Origin: a virus
IMG/VR virus record: IMGVR_UViG_3300037670_000035
Span: 1 to 37,150 of that record
Direction: 5' to 3' (one strand)
DNA: 37,150 nucleotides
In this document: piece after piece, positions 12,519 to 19,055 of the stretch
Position numbering within the stretch: the first letter of the stretch is position 1
How the letters are laid out: the number at the start of each line of letters is the position of its first letter
Position numbers and translations under genes: made by a program
The notes under the pieces: model-generated
Database searches by the model: none
Told to the model about the DNA's origin: nothing
Seen by the model: the letters and a program-made list of their open reading frames with translations, nothing else

Positions 12519-13018
12519 CCGACACCTTCAACCACGGCGAGCGGCGGACGTTCTGGGAGCGGCTGGGCCGGCTGACGGGCGAGAGCACGTACCGCATGCC
12601 CGCCGAAGGGCGCAGCACGCGCTCAGCGCATGTGCCGGCCGCGCACCAGCTCGCCCATGCGCTGAGCTACGCGCGGCAGAATCCCAGCGACGTTGGCCCC
12701 GACATCGCCTACGACATCGTGTGCCAGACGACGGGCTATGCCGTGCGCGTGGGCCGGGCCGTAGCCGCGGCGATGGCAGCCGACCGCAACCGAGCGGCGC
12801 GCCGGTGCAAGCCGTACATGCGCATCATCGTCTGGGCCGCCTACCTGCGCGTCACGAAGGACGAGGTGCACGACCACCTGCGGCCGGCCGAGGTCGCCGA
12901 GCAGGACTGGCTGCTGCTCACCGAGGGCGCGGCGCGTATCCTGTGGGTGCTGGCCGAGGAGGCCGTCGCCCGGGCAGAGCGGGCGTACTGGGAGCGGGGC
13001 GAGAGGAGGGTGGCGTGA
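12515..13018 (+). CDS. Hypothetical protein, candidate late regulator by position (167 aa)
   Basis: It starts at ATG 12515 (ATGA overlap). It is an arginine/alanine-rich, predominantly helical protein (AAHQLAHALSYARQNPSDVG, YAVRVGRAVAAAMAADRNRAARRC, EGAARILWVLAEEAVARAERAYW). The segment MRIIVWAAYLRVTKDEVHDHL may form a helix-turn-helix. It is the last sizeable gene before the terminator at 13260 and thus sits where lambdoid phages encode the late antiterminator Q. The sequence is not recognisably Q, so this is a positional hypothesis. Confidence 0.6.
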   Translation: MTDTFNHGERRTFWERLGRLTGESTYRMPAEGRSTRSAHVPAAHQLAHALSYARQNPSDVGPDIAYDIVCQTTGYAVRVGRAVAAAMAADRNRAARRCKPYMRIIVWAAYLRVTKDEVHDHLRPAEVAEQDWLLLTEGAARILWVLAEEAVARAERAYWERGERRVA

Positions 13019-13215
13019 GCGAATGGCAGCCAATCGAGACAGCGCCGAAGGATGGGACGCGAATCCTGATATTCGGAGCAAGGGAGTGTTACGGCGGCGA
13101 TTACATAAGCCTTGCGTACTGGGACCATTGGTGGCGCGGCGACTACGACGAGCCGGTGTACGTGGACGAGCCCACCCACTGGATGCCGCTTCCTCCGCCG
13201 CCTCAGCAGGCTTGA
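13015..13215 (+). CDS. DUF551-type protein (right copy, 66 aa)
   Basis: The GTG start at 13015 overlaps the previous stop (GTGA). The protein reads MSEWQPIETAPKDGTRILIF at the N-terminus and ends in THWMPLPPPPQQA, the same two conserved blocks as the gene at 2348-2620. The central part is shorter and different (YGGDYISLAYWDHWWRGDYD). Function of the family is unknown. It is the last gene before the early-region terminator. Confidence 0.85.
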   Translation: MSEWQPIETAPKDGTRILIFGARECYGGDYISLAYWDHWWRGDYDEPVYVDEPTHWMPLPPPPQQA

Positions 13216-13259
13216 CAGCCGCCCAACACTGCCCACACTAACCCCATTGTGGACAGCTG

Positions 13260-13289
13260 CGCCCCGCCTCGTGCGGGGCGTTTGCGTTT
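13260..13289 (+). terminator. Intrinsic terminator at the end of the rightward early operon
   Basis: CGCCCCGC (13260-13267), a 5-base loop CTCGT and GCGGGGCG (13273-13280) form an 8-bp perfect stem, followed by TTTGCGTTT. The U-tract is interrupted, so efficiency may be moderate. It lies 45 bases after the DUF551 stop and before the late genes, where an antiterminator would act. Confidence 0.75.
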
Positions 13290-13306
13290 CTGGTTCCGGT
13301 AGCTGC

Positions 13307-13334
13307 GCGGGTTCCAATCCCGCCCGGCATACCA
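13307..13334 (+). other. tRNA 3'-end-like sequence (T-arm, acceptor strand, CCA)
   Basis: GCGGG-TTCCAAT-CCCGC (13307-13323) folds as a 5-bp T-stem with a 7-base loop, directly followed by a 7-base strand CCGGCAT, discriminator A and CCA (13332-13334). The loop has C where tRNAs carry a purine at position 57. I could not find the matching 5' acceptor strand, D-arm or anticodon arm upstream. It may therefore be a remnant or mimic of a tRNA 3' end; it is not called a functional tRNA. Confidence 0.5.
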
Positions 13335-13359
13335 CCCTACACCCCGGCTGGAGAGAGCC

Positions 13360-13587
13360 ATGAGTCAGACCAAGCTAGGCAGCTTTGCGGAGGCCTGGGC
13401 GAACATCGCCGTGGGCTTCACGATCAACTGGTGCGCGAACATGGTGGTTCTGCCGTGGTTCGGCTTCCATGTGACCGGGAGCCAGGCCTTCGGCATCGGC
13501 GTCGTCTTCACGGCAATCAGCCTGGTGCGCAGCTACGTCCTGCGCCGTTGGTTCAATGGGCTGAAGTTCGGGAACAAACCGGCATGA
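13360..13587 (+). CDS. DUF7220-type small membrane protein
   Basis: 75 residues with two hydrophobic segments: about 9-33 (AWANIAVGFTINWCANMVVLPWFGF) and 43-58 (AFGIGVVFTAISLVRSY). It ends in a basic motif (LRRWFNGLKFGNKPA). The order of conserved residues (NW..NM..LP.FG, FTAISLVRSY..RRWFN) matches a phage family I know as DUF7220, function unknown. A GGAGAG ribosome site precedes ATG 13360. It is the first gene after the early terminator and tRNA-like element, so it may begin the late or an accessory transcript. Its stop overlaps the next start. Confidence 0.75.
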   Translation: MSQTKLGSFAEAWANIAVGFTINWCANMVVLPWFGFHVTGSQAFGIGVVFTAISLVRSYVLRRWFNGLKFGNKPA

Positions 13588-14069
13588 GCGCGCTGCCGAC
13601 CGGCGCTGCCGAGCGCAACGAGTACCCATTGGCTGACGGCCTGCTGTTCTACTTTCCGGCAGCCCTGGCGGCCGTGGCGAGGGTCAGCAAGATCGGGAAC
13701 GACCAGCACAACCCGGGCCAGCCCATGCACTGGGCGCGCGGAAAGTCGATGGATCACGAGAACAAGATCATCCGACATCTGATGGATGCCGGAACGATGG
13801 ACACGGACGGAACCAGGCACAGCGCGAAGGTGGCGTGGCGTGCGCTGGCGATGTTGCAGGAAGAGCTGGAGCGAGAGGAGGGTGCGCCGCTGCCGCGAAA
13901 TGCCCGGCTGCCCGTGGCGGAAGAAGATGGACCTGAGGTGACGCTTGAGCAGGCGGCGATCCATATTGCCCGGCGGACGGTGATCAATACCCATCGTGTT
14001 GGCCCGATCGCGCAGCGCCTGCTCGACGGCCAGCCCCTCAACCTCCCCAGCGACGCGGACGGCAGCTGA
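13584..14069 (+). CDS. DUF5664 protein (dATP/dGTP diphosphohydrolase N-terminal-like)
   Basis: 161 residues from ATG 13584 (ATGA overlap). The core YPLADGLLFYFPAALAAVAR followed by IGNDQHNPGQPMHWARGKSMDHENKIIRHL matches the DUF5664 family, which databases also label dATP/dGTP diphosphohydrolase N-terminal domain. The acidic and histidine residues (D48-Q-H-N, D65-H-E-N) could bind metal. The C-terminal half (about 90-161) is unrelated helix. It might cleave purine deoxynucleotides and bias the pool during phage replication. No purZ or other Z-genome gene is present, so modified-base synthesis is not supported. Confidence 0.75.
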   Translation: MSALPTGAAERNEYPLADGLLFYFPAALAAVARVSKIGNDQHNPGQPMHWARGKSMDHENKIIRHLMDAGTMDTDGTRHSAKVAWRALAMLQEELEREEGAPLPRNARLPVAEEDGPEVTLEQAAIHIARRTVINTHRVGPIAQRLLDGQPLNLPSDADGS

Positions 14070-14269
14070 TGCGCTGGCTCGCGGTGGTGGCGTTACTGAT
14101 GCTGGCGGGGTGTGAGAATGGCTGCCAGTATTTCGAGAGGGTGCACGCACGGCAGCAGCAAGTCATCGCCGAGTGCGGCCGGACGAAAGGCTGCGTCGTC
14201 GACCTGTATCAGCTGAAGGTCCTGCGCGACCTTCGCGAGAAGGTCGAGCGCTGCAGGAGCCGAGACTGA
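14069..14269 (+). CDS. Small lipoprotein (66 aa)
   Basis: A signal peptide with lipobox is visible: MRWLAVVALLMLAGC with C15 as the lipidation site. The +2 residue is Glu, not Asp, so sorting to the outer membrane is expected. Mature residues 16-66 have three more cysteines and a basic helical tail (LKVLRDLREKVERCRSRD). ATG 14069 shares a base with the previous stop. No family is recognised. A phage lipoprotein outside the spanin pair could act in superinfection exclusion, but it sits among genes of unknown timing. Confidence 0.75.
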   Translation: MRWLAVVALLMLAGCENGCQYFERVHARQQQVIAECGRTKGCVVDLYQLKVLRDLREKVERCRSRD

Positions 14270-15411
14270 TGCGCTGCCCCAAGTGCGGCGCCGAGGGGGC
14301 GGTCCGCAACGGCACAGGCCGCGGTCTCTGCCGCGCCAACGGGACCAGGCACAGCTTCATCATCCAGGCCGAGCAGGAGACCGACCCGGTACTGGCCGCG
14401 CGCCGTGGCTGGGCGCCCGAGCACCAGATGGTGCATCCGGTGGCGCCCGGGTACGCGGTCAAGGGCACCTCGACGCTGTACGGCGACGACGGCAGCGTGA
14501 GGGCGCAGTGGGTCAAGACCACGGCCGACCAGCAGGCGCAGCAGGAAGCCATCGAAGCCGCGCTTGCCGCGCTGGTGGCAGACCTGCCTCGCGTCGCGCC
14601 CCGCAAGGCGTCCGGCGTGTGGTCGACCGACCTGCTGACGGCGTACCCGATCGGCGACCCGCACATCGGCATGTATAGCTGGGCGGCCGAGACTGGCGAG
14701 GACTGGGACCTGGAGCTGGCGCGCAAGGTGCACTGCAGCGCGATGGATGCTCTTGTGCAGGCTGCGCCGGCGACGGAACAGGCCATCATCGTCAACCTCG
14801 GTGACGCACTGCACTACGACAGCATGGAGGCCAAGACCCCGCGGTCTGGGCACATGCTGGACGCGGACGGGCGCTACGCCAAGGTCATCGACGTGGCCGT
14901 GATGACCATCCGCCAGTGCATCGAGTCGGCGCTGACCAAGCACAAGTTCGTGCATGTGGTGAACGTGCGCGGCAACCACGACGAGACCGGCGCGATGTGG
15001 CTGGCCCGCCTGCTGGCGATCGCCTACGAGCGCGAGCCTCGGGTCACGGTTGACGTGACGCCGTCGGTGTTCAACTACTACCGCTGGGGCAAGGTGCTGA
15101 TCGGCATGCACCACGGCCACAGCTGCAAGCCGGACAAGCTGCCAGGAGTGATGGCGGCCGACCGGGCAAGCGACTGGGGCGAGTGCACCTGGCGTTACTG
15201 GTGGCAGGGCCACATCCACCACGAGTCGAAGAAGGAATACCCGGGCGTGAGCGTCGAATCGTTCAATACGCTCGCTGCCAAGGACGCCTACGCCAACGAC
15301 GGCGGCTGGCGTTCGGGCCGGACGATGCAGGCCATCGTGCTGCATCGGGAGCACGGCGAGGTAGCGCGCAGCAGGGTGAACTCGGCGATGTTTGAGGAGC
15401 GCGCCGCGTGA
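14269..15411 (+). CDS. Calcineurin-like metallophosphoesterase
   Basis: 380 residues from ATG 14269. All five metallophosphoesterase motifs are present: G129-D130-P-H132, G178-D179-A, G235-N236-H237-D238, H281-H282-G-H284 and G314-H315-I-H317. The N-terminus has C3xxC6 and C21, a possible zinc-ribbon remnant. The intervening ~100 residues are family-specific. Phage enzymes of this type may act as nucleases or phosphodiesterases, and the substrate cannot be read. The gene is coupled to the lipoprotein upstream (TGATG) and to the HslV-like gene downstream (GTGA). Confidence 0.88.
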   Translation: MRCPKCGAEGAVRNGTGRGLCRANGTRHSFIIQAEQETDPVLAARRGWAPEHQMVHPVAPGYAVKGTSTLYGDDGSVRAQWVKTTADQQAQQEAIEAALAALVADLPRVAPRKASGVWSTDLLTAYPIGDPHIGMYSWAAETGEDWDLELARKVHCSAMDALVQAAPATEQAIIVNLGDALHYDSMEAKTPRSGHMLDADGRYAKVIDVAVMTIRQCIESALTKHKFVHVVNVRGNHDETGAMWLARLLAIAYEREPRVTVDVTPSVFNYYRWGKVLIGMHHGHSCKPDKLPGVMAADRASDWGECTWRYWWQGHIHHESKKEYPGVSVESFNTLAAKDAYANDGGWRSGRTMQAIVLHREHGEVARSRVNSAMFEERAA

Positions 15412-15848
15412 CCACCGTCGCCGCCAAAGACGGATGCATGGCGGCGGACACGCAGCTGACCGGCGACTACCGCCTGCGCGCGCAGAAGATCGTGCAGTTG
15501 GCCGACGGCACGCTGGTAGGTGGCGCCGGCACCTGGCATCGCTGCTGGGCCGCGATGTGCTGGCTGCTGGGCGGCGAGCAGGGCGACCCGCCGAAGCTCA
15601 AGGACAGCTGCCTGCTGATCATGCGGCCGGACGGCGGGCTGTGGATCGTCGAGGACGAATTCCCGCCGTTCCCGCTGCTGGATCGTGAGGCCGCCATCGG
15701 CAGCGGCGCGGCCGCGGCAATGTCTGCCATGCGCAGCGGCATGTCCGCCGGCGAGGCCGTCAAGCACACCTGCCGCATCGACTGCGGATCATCGGATCCG
15801 GTGCAGATGTTGCGCCTGCCGAAGAAGAAGCCCGCGCGCAAGCGCTGA
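15408..15848 (+). CDS. HslV/20S-proteasome-like Ntn hydrolase
   Basis: 146 residues from GTG 15408. The N-terminus MTTVAAKDGCMAADTQLTGD resembles the processed threonine N-terminus of HslV (MTTIVS...). Further matches are KIVQLADGTLVGGAGTWHRC, then LLIMRPDGGLWIVEDEF and AAIGSGAAAAMSAMRSGMSAG, a pattern shared with HslV's AIGSGG segment. After Met removal a Thr could be the catalytic nucleophile. No HslU-type ATPase is encoded, so it may work alone, with host HslU, or be an inactive relative. It sits between the metallophosphoesterase and the lysis genes, whereas phage proteases for capsid maturation normally sit beside scaffold genes. Confidence 0.75.
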   Translation: MTTVAAKDGCMAADTQLTGDYRLRAQKIVQLADGTLVGGAGTWHRCWAAMCWLLGGEQGDPPKLKDSCLLIMRPDGGLWIVEDEFPPFPLLDREAAIGSGAAAAMSAMRSGMSAGEAVKHTCRIDCGSSDPVQMLRLPKKKPARKR

Positions 15849-15887
15849 GTTGCATTCCAGTTACGCAATCTTCGGGTTGCCGAGTTT

Positions 15888-15945
15888 CGCCCCGCCGCAG
15901 TGGCTCTCCCCACTGTCGTAGCGCCGCCTTGGTCGGTCGCGGGGC
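15888..15945 (+). other. Structured intergenic region before the lysis cassette
   Basis: The gap 15849-15965 holds an inner hairpin CAGTGG-CTCTCC-CCACTG (15898-15915) enclosed by GCCCCGC (15889-15895) and GCGGGGC (15939-15945), which can pair. There is no U-tract after the outer stem, so it is not a clear terminator. It could be an RNA leader or processing site controlling holin expression. A good ribosome site (AGGGGA) follows at about 15953. Confidence 0.45.
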
Positions 15946-15965
15946 ACCTACACAGGGGAATAGAA

Positions 15966-16208
15966 GTGCGAGATCAGATTACTGCCGACCTGGTGGCCGG
16001 TGGCGCCAAAGCCACGCCTGCCGTCGTTGGATCGGCGGTATCCGCCGCACAGGGCTGGGCGCTGGCCGATGTGGCCGTGCTGCTCACCATCGCCTACACC
16101 GCGGTCCTTCTCGCCACGACCGTGGTCAAGAACTGGGGGTTGTGGATGGACTGGTGGAAGGCACGTGTAGCCGACGTGCGCGCACTGACGGCACGGTTCC
16201 GCAAGTGA
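15966..16208 (+). CDS. Holin
   Basis: 80 residues from GTG 15966, preceded by AGGGGA at good spacing. Residues 11-30 are Ala/Gly-rich and weakly hydrophobic (AGGAKATPAVVGSAVSAAQGW). Residues 35-55 (DVAVLLTIAYTAVLLATTVVKNW) form a strong transmembrane helix, followed by a basic amphipathic tail ending RALTARFRK. This layout matches small class II or pinholin-type holins. Immediate coupling to a SAR-type endolysin (GTGA overlap) supports a pinholin that depolarises the membrane instead of forming large holes. Family identity is by architecture, not by named motif. Confidence 0.75.
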   Translation: MRDQITADLVAGGAKATPAVVGSAVSAAQGWALADVAVLLTIAYTAVLLATTVVKNWGLWMDWWKARVADVRALTARFRK

Positions 16209-16672
16209 AAGCCCGCCTCGCCGCCGTCGCTGCCGCGGGTGTCATCGCGCTGGCCGCCACCATCGTCAAGCCGTGGGAGGGCTACGAGCCCGAACCATAC
16301 CGCGACATCGTCGGCGTGCTGACCTACTGCTACGGCGAGACGCAGGGCGTCATCGAGCAGCGCCGCTACACCGAACAGGAATGCGCGGCCAAGCTGCACA
16401 GCCGGCTTGGCCAGTACCTGCAGGTGCTGGATGCCTGCATCGACGTCGACCTGCGCCGCCACGAGTGGGCGGCCCTGTTGTCGTGGTCGTACAACGTCGG
16501 CAGCGCCGCGGCGTGCAAGTCCACGCTGGTGCGCAAGGTCAACGCCGGCGCCGGCCCGGCTGAGTTCTGCAAGGAACTGCTGCGCTGGAACCGCGCCGGC
16601 GGGAAGGTCGTGCGCGGCCTGACCAACCGGCGCCAAGCCGAATACCGCCTCTGCATGGGATACGAGCCATGA
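16205..16672 (+). CDS. SAR-type endolysin, GH24 lysozyme
   Basis: 155 residues from GTG 16205. The catalytic triad of T4/P21-type lysozymes is present with exact spacing: E25, eight residues, D34, five residues, T40 (WEGYEPEPYRDIVGVLTYCYG). Residues 3-21 (ARLAAVAAAGVIALAATIV) are weakly hydrophobic and rich in Ala and Gly, the hallmark of a signal-arrest-release anchor. The C-terminal half has WAALLSWSYNVGSAAACKST, FCKELLRWNRAGGKVVRGL and NRRQAEYRLC. The enzyme would be exported by Sec in inactive membrane-tethered form and released when the holin depolarises the membrane, then hydrolyse peptidoglycan. Several cysteines could support disulfide rearrangement. Confidence 0.92.
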   Translation: MKARLAAVAAAGVIALAATIVKPWEGYEPEPYRDIVGVLTYCYGETQGVIEQRRYTEQECAAKLHSRLGQYLQVLDACIDVDLRRHEWAALLSWSYNVGSAAACKSTLVRKVNAGAGPAEFCKELLRWNRAGGKVVRGLTNRRQAEYRLCMGYEP

Positions 16673-16794
16673 CCGAAGTCCTCGCTTTCATCGCCGGCGC
16701 CGTGTGCGCTTCCGTCGTCCCCTACGTCCGCGACTGGGCGCTGAAGCTGTACACCAGCGTCAAGGCGTTGCTGGACCAGTACCGTGGCCAGTGA
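16669..16794 (+). CDS. Tiny hydrophobic protein of the lysis cassette (41 aa)
   Basis: ATG 16669 overlaps the endolysin stop (ATGA). Residues 3-20 (EVLAFIAGAVCASVVPYV) are hydrophobic enough for a membrane segment, followed by a helical tail (RDWALKLYTSVKALLDQYRGQ). It could be a holin-modulating protein or a translational coupler for the next gene, whose start lies 11 bases before its end. No family is recognised. Confidence 0.55.
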   Translation: MTEVLAFIAGAVCASVVPYVRDWALKLYTSVKALLDQYRGQ

Positions 16795-16915
16795 CATCCC
16801 GCGCAACCGGATGATCCTGTGGCTGGGCGCCATCGGCGCCGTGCTGCTGGTTGCCGGCTACCTGACCGCAGACCAGTGGCTGATGCTGCTGCAGAGCCTG
16901 CTGGGGGCGCGGTGA
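16784..16915 (+). CDS. Tiny membrane protein of the lysis cassette (43 aa)
   Basis: GTG 16784 lies inside the end of the previous gene. Residues about 10-27 (MILWLGAIGAVLLVAGYL) form a transmembrane helix, and the tail ADQWLMLLQSLLGAR is amphipathic. The stop overlaps the i-spanin GTG start at 16912. It is a candidate antiholin or second holin by location and topology; the sequence gives no family. Confidence 0.5.
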   Translation: MASDIPRNRMILWLGAIGAVLLVAGYLTADQWLMLLQSLLGAR

Positions 16916-17370
16916 TCCTCGCCACGATCCGCGCCAACCTGTGGAAGCTGACCGCTATCGCCGTCGCGGTGCTGGCAGTCATCGCCGTGCTGGCCGCCTT
17001 GTACTTTCGCGGGAATGCCGCTGTTTCCGATGCCAGCGCCGACAATGCCAGGCAGGAAAGAGACGCGGCGCGCGCGCAGGTCAATGAGCTGAAGAAGGCA
17101 CGCCAGCGCGATGTCGCGGCCTACCTGGAAGCGGCCAAGGCGCGAGAGACCGTCGACACCCACACCGCTCAGTCCAACAACCGTCTGACCCAGATCGAGG
17201 TCCGCTACCGTGACCGCATTGTCGAAGTGCCTGCCGCTTGCCCTGCTCCTGACGCTGACCTCATGCGCGAGCTTGGGGAGCAAACCGCCCGCCTATCTGG
17301 CGCCGAGGATCGACTGCGCCGAGTACGACGCGCCGCGGAAGGCGATCCCGGCGGACGTGGCGGTCAGTGA
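16912..17370 (+). CDS. i-spanin (Rz-like)
   Basis: 152 residues from GTG 16912. One N-terminal transmembrane helix (about 10-32, LWKLTAIAVAVLAVIAVLAALYF) is followed by a periplasmic coiled coil (about 40-110, DNARQERDAARAQVNELKKA and on) and a C-terminal basic region. This is the architecture of inner-membrane spanins. It holds the o-spanin gene in the +1 frame within its 3' part, as in lambda Rz/Rz1. The pair bridges the periplasm and fuses inner and outer membranes in the last step of lysis. Sequence conservation in this family is low; the call rests on topology, position and the embedded partner. Confidence 0.88.
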   Translation: MILATIRANLWKLTAIAVAVLAVIAVLAALYFRGNAAVSDASADNARQERDAARAQVNELKKARQRDVAAYLEAAKARETVDTHTAQSNNRLTQIEVRYRDRIVEVPAACPAPDADLMRELGEQTARLSGAEDRLRRVRRAAEGDPGGRGGQ

Positions 17371-17497
17371 GCGCAGCGTCGTGATCTGGCAGCTGCACGC
17401 CTACGCCTGGAAGGACTACGCCGAGAGCGTGCTGGAGCAGCGCATCGCCACGGCGGTGTGCATGGAAGGCAATCGGCGCAGTGGAGCGATTCGGTAA
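17210..17497 (+). CDS. o-spanin lipoprotein (Rz1-like)
   Basis: 95 residues from GTG 17210, in a different frame inside the i-spanin gene, extending 127 bases past its end. The signal sequence MTALSKCLPLALLLTLTSC ends in an LTSC lipobox with C19 as lipidated residue; +2 is Ala, compatible with outer-membrane sorting. The mature part begins with a short proline-containing stretch (KPPAYLAPR) as in Rz1, but is longer than lambda Rz1 (40 residues mature). Its TAA overlaps the small terminase ATG (TAATG). The nested layout is the classic signature of a two-component spanin. Confidence 0.9.
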   Translation: MTALSKCLPLALLLTLTSCASLGSKPPAYLAPRIDCAEYDAPRKAIPADVAVSERSVVIWQLHAYAWKDYAESVLEQRIATAVCMEGNRRSGAIR

Positions 17498-17832
17498 TGG
17501 CTGGCGAAAAGCATAAGAACAAGACGACCTGGGAGAAGGGCAAGTCTGGCAACCCGGGTGGGCGTAGTCCCAGATTGGGACCCAATGGCGAGAGCCTGAC
17601 CGAGCTGTGCCGCGCGGTGACCGTCGAGGCGGTGGACACGCTCAAGCAGCTGATGCTGGACAAGTCCGGAGACCCCAAGGACCGCATCACCGCGGCCATC
17701 GCCCTGCTGGACCGCGGCTGGGGCAAGCCGACCGAGAAGGTGGACATGGAGGCGCGCGTCGAACAGCTCGGCGTGCCGGTGATCCAGTTCCTGTGCTATG
17801 ACGACGAACGTCCGTCAGATTCGACTCACTAG
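17497..17832 (+). CDS. Terminase small subunit (DUF5681-type)
   Basis: 111 residues from ATG 17497, sharing bases with the o-spanin stop. The N-terminus has the DUF5681-type motif TTWEKGKSGNPGGRSPRLGP, rich in Gly and basic residues. A helical part follows (LTELCRAVTVEAVDTLKQLM, DPKDRITAAIALLDRGWGKP), common in small terminases of this type. It would recognise the packaging start on phage DNA and hand it to the large subunit, whose gene overlaps this one by 35 bases. The packaging site probably lies in or near this gene but cannot be read. Confidence 0.78.
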   Translation: MAGEKHKNKTTWEKGKSGNPGGRSPRLGPNGESLTELCRAVTVEAVDTLKQLMLDKSGDPKDRITAAIALLDRGWGKPTEKVDMEARVEQLGVPVIQFLCYDDERPSDSTH

Positions 17833-19054
17833 GCCGCAGCTCGACTTCGTCACCGCAAAGGAGCAATTCCCGGCCTTCGTCGCTGGCTTCGGCTCAGGCA
17901 AGACGCATGCGGCGGTAACGCGCGCGATGGCGCGCAAGCTGCAGTACCCAAAGCAGAACGTCGGCTATTACCTGCCGACATACGACATGGTGACGACGAT
18001 CGGCTTCCCGCGCTTCTACGAGCAGCTGGAGGAGATGGGCCTGCGGTTCAAGCCCAACAAGAACGACAAGATGATCCACGTCCAGGATGCGGGTTCGATC
18101 ATCTTCCGCACGATGGACAACCCCGAGCGGATCATCGGCTACGAGGTGGCGGATTCGCTGGTGGACGAGCTGGACACGCTGCCCGAGGACAAGGCGCGCG
18201 AGGCGTGGAACAAGATCATCTCCCGCAACCGGCAGAAGAAGCCGGACGGGAGCCTGAACACCGTCGGCGTGGCCACCACGCCCGAAGGGTTCCGGTTCGT
18301 GTACGACCGGTGGCAGCGCAACCCAGTAGAGGGGTATCGCATCATCCGCGCCAGCACGATGTCCAACTCGCGCAACCTGCCCGATGGCTACATCGACAGC
18401 CTGCGCGCGAGCTACCCGTCGAACCTGCTGGCCGCGTACCTGGACGGCGAGTTCGTAAACCTGGTGGCCGGAAGCGTCTATCCGGAATTCGACCGGCGCC
18501 AGAACGCCAGCACGGAAACGATCCAGCCGGCCGAGGCGCTGCACGTGGGCATGGACTTCAACGTGGGCCGGATGTCGGCGGTCGTGCACGTCCTGCGCGG
18601 CGACGACCCGCATGCGGTCATGGAGTACACGAAGGTCCTGGACACGCCGGCCATGTGCGCCCTGCTGCGCGCCAAGCATCCGGGCCACCCGATCATCGTT
18701 TACCCGGATGCCACCGGCCAGTCGCGCAAGAGCAACAACGCCAGTGAGTCCGACCATGCCGTGATCCGGCAGGCTGGTTTCAGTCTGCGCACGAACCCCG
18801 CCAACCCGCGCGTCAAGGACCGCGTGCTGTCGGTCAACCGGATGGTGCACCACGAGGGCGCGCGCCGGTATCGCGTCCACCCGGAGCACTGCCCAGATCT
18901 TGTCGAAGCGCTGGAAAAGCAGGCCTACGACAAGCACGGCGAGCCCGACAAATCAGGCGGCCTGGACCACGTGGTCGACGCCGCCGGTTACTTCATCTGC
19001 TACCGCTACCCGATCCAGCACCGGATGGCGATCGTGCAACCCCTGAGGATCTGA
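17798..19054 (+). CDS. terL: Terminase large subunit
   Basis: 418 residues. The ATPase shows Walker A GFGSGKT (residues 30-36) preceded by FPAFVAGF, a Walker B-like segment DSLVDELD (119-126) and a coupling motif region VGVATTPEGFRFVY (about 156-169). The RNase H-like nuclease begins at GMDFNVG with D253 and continues with YPDATGQSRKSNNASESD and KDRVLSVNRMV; the late GGLDHVVDAAGYF supplies further acidic residues. It pumps DNA into the prohead and cuts concatemers. It overlaps the small subunit by 35 bases and ends just before portal. Confidence 0.95.
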   Translation: MTTNVRQIRLTRPQLDFVTAKEQFPAFVAGFGSGKTHAAVTRAMARKLQYPKQNVGYYLPTYDMVTTIGFPRFYEQLEEMGLRFKPNKNDKMIHVQDAGSIIFRTMDNPERIIGYEVADSLVDELDTLPEDKAREAWNKIISRNRQKKPDGSLNTVGVATTPEGFRFVYDRWQRNPVEGYRIIRASTMSNSRNLPDGYIDSLRASYPSNLLAAYLDGEFVNLVAGSVYPEFDRRQNASTETIQPAEALHVGMDFNVGRMSAVVHVLRGDDPHAVMEYTKVLDTPAMCALLRAKHPGHPIIVYPDATGQSRKSNNASESDHAVIRQAGFSLRTNPANPRVKDRVLSVNRMVHHEGARRYRVHPEHCPDLVEALEKQAYDKHGEPDKSGGLDHVVDAAGYFICYRYPIQHRMAIVQPLRI

Positions 19055-19055
19055 A

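Noticed and set aside
13236-13256. DnaA-box-like TGTGGACAG
   Set aside because: A single site with two mismatches to the consensus and no AT-rich region nearby; not enough for an origin.
13254-13334. Complete functional tRNA gene
   Set aside because: The T-arm and CCA end are good, but the strands expected for the anticodon arm do not pair and no 5' acceptor strand complementary to CCGGCAT is found upstream.
13584-14069. Diaminopurine (Z-genome) biosynthesis pathway
   Set aside because: Only a DUF5664-type protein is present. There is no purZ-like synthetase, no HD-domain dATP triphosphohydrolase and no phage DNA polymerase.
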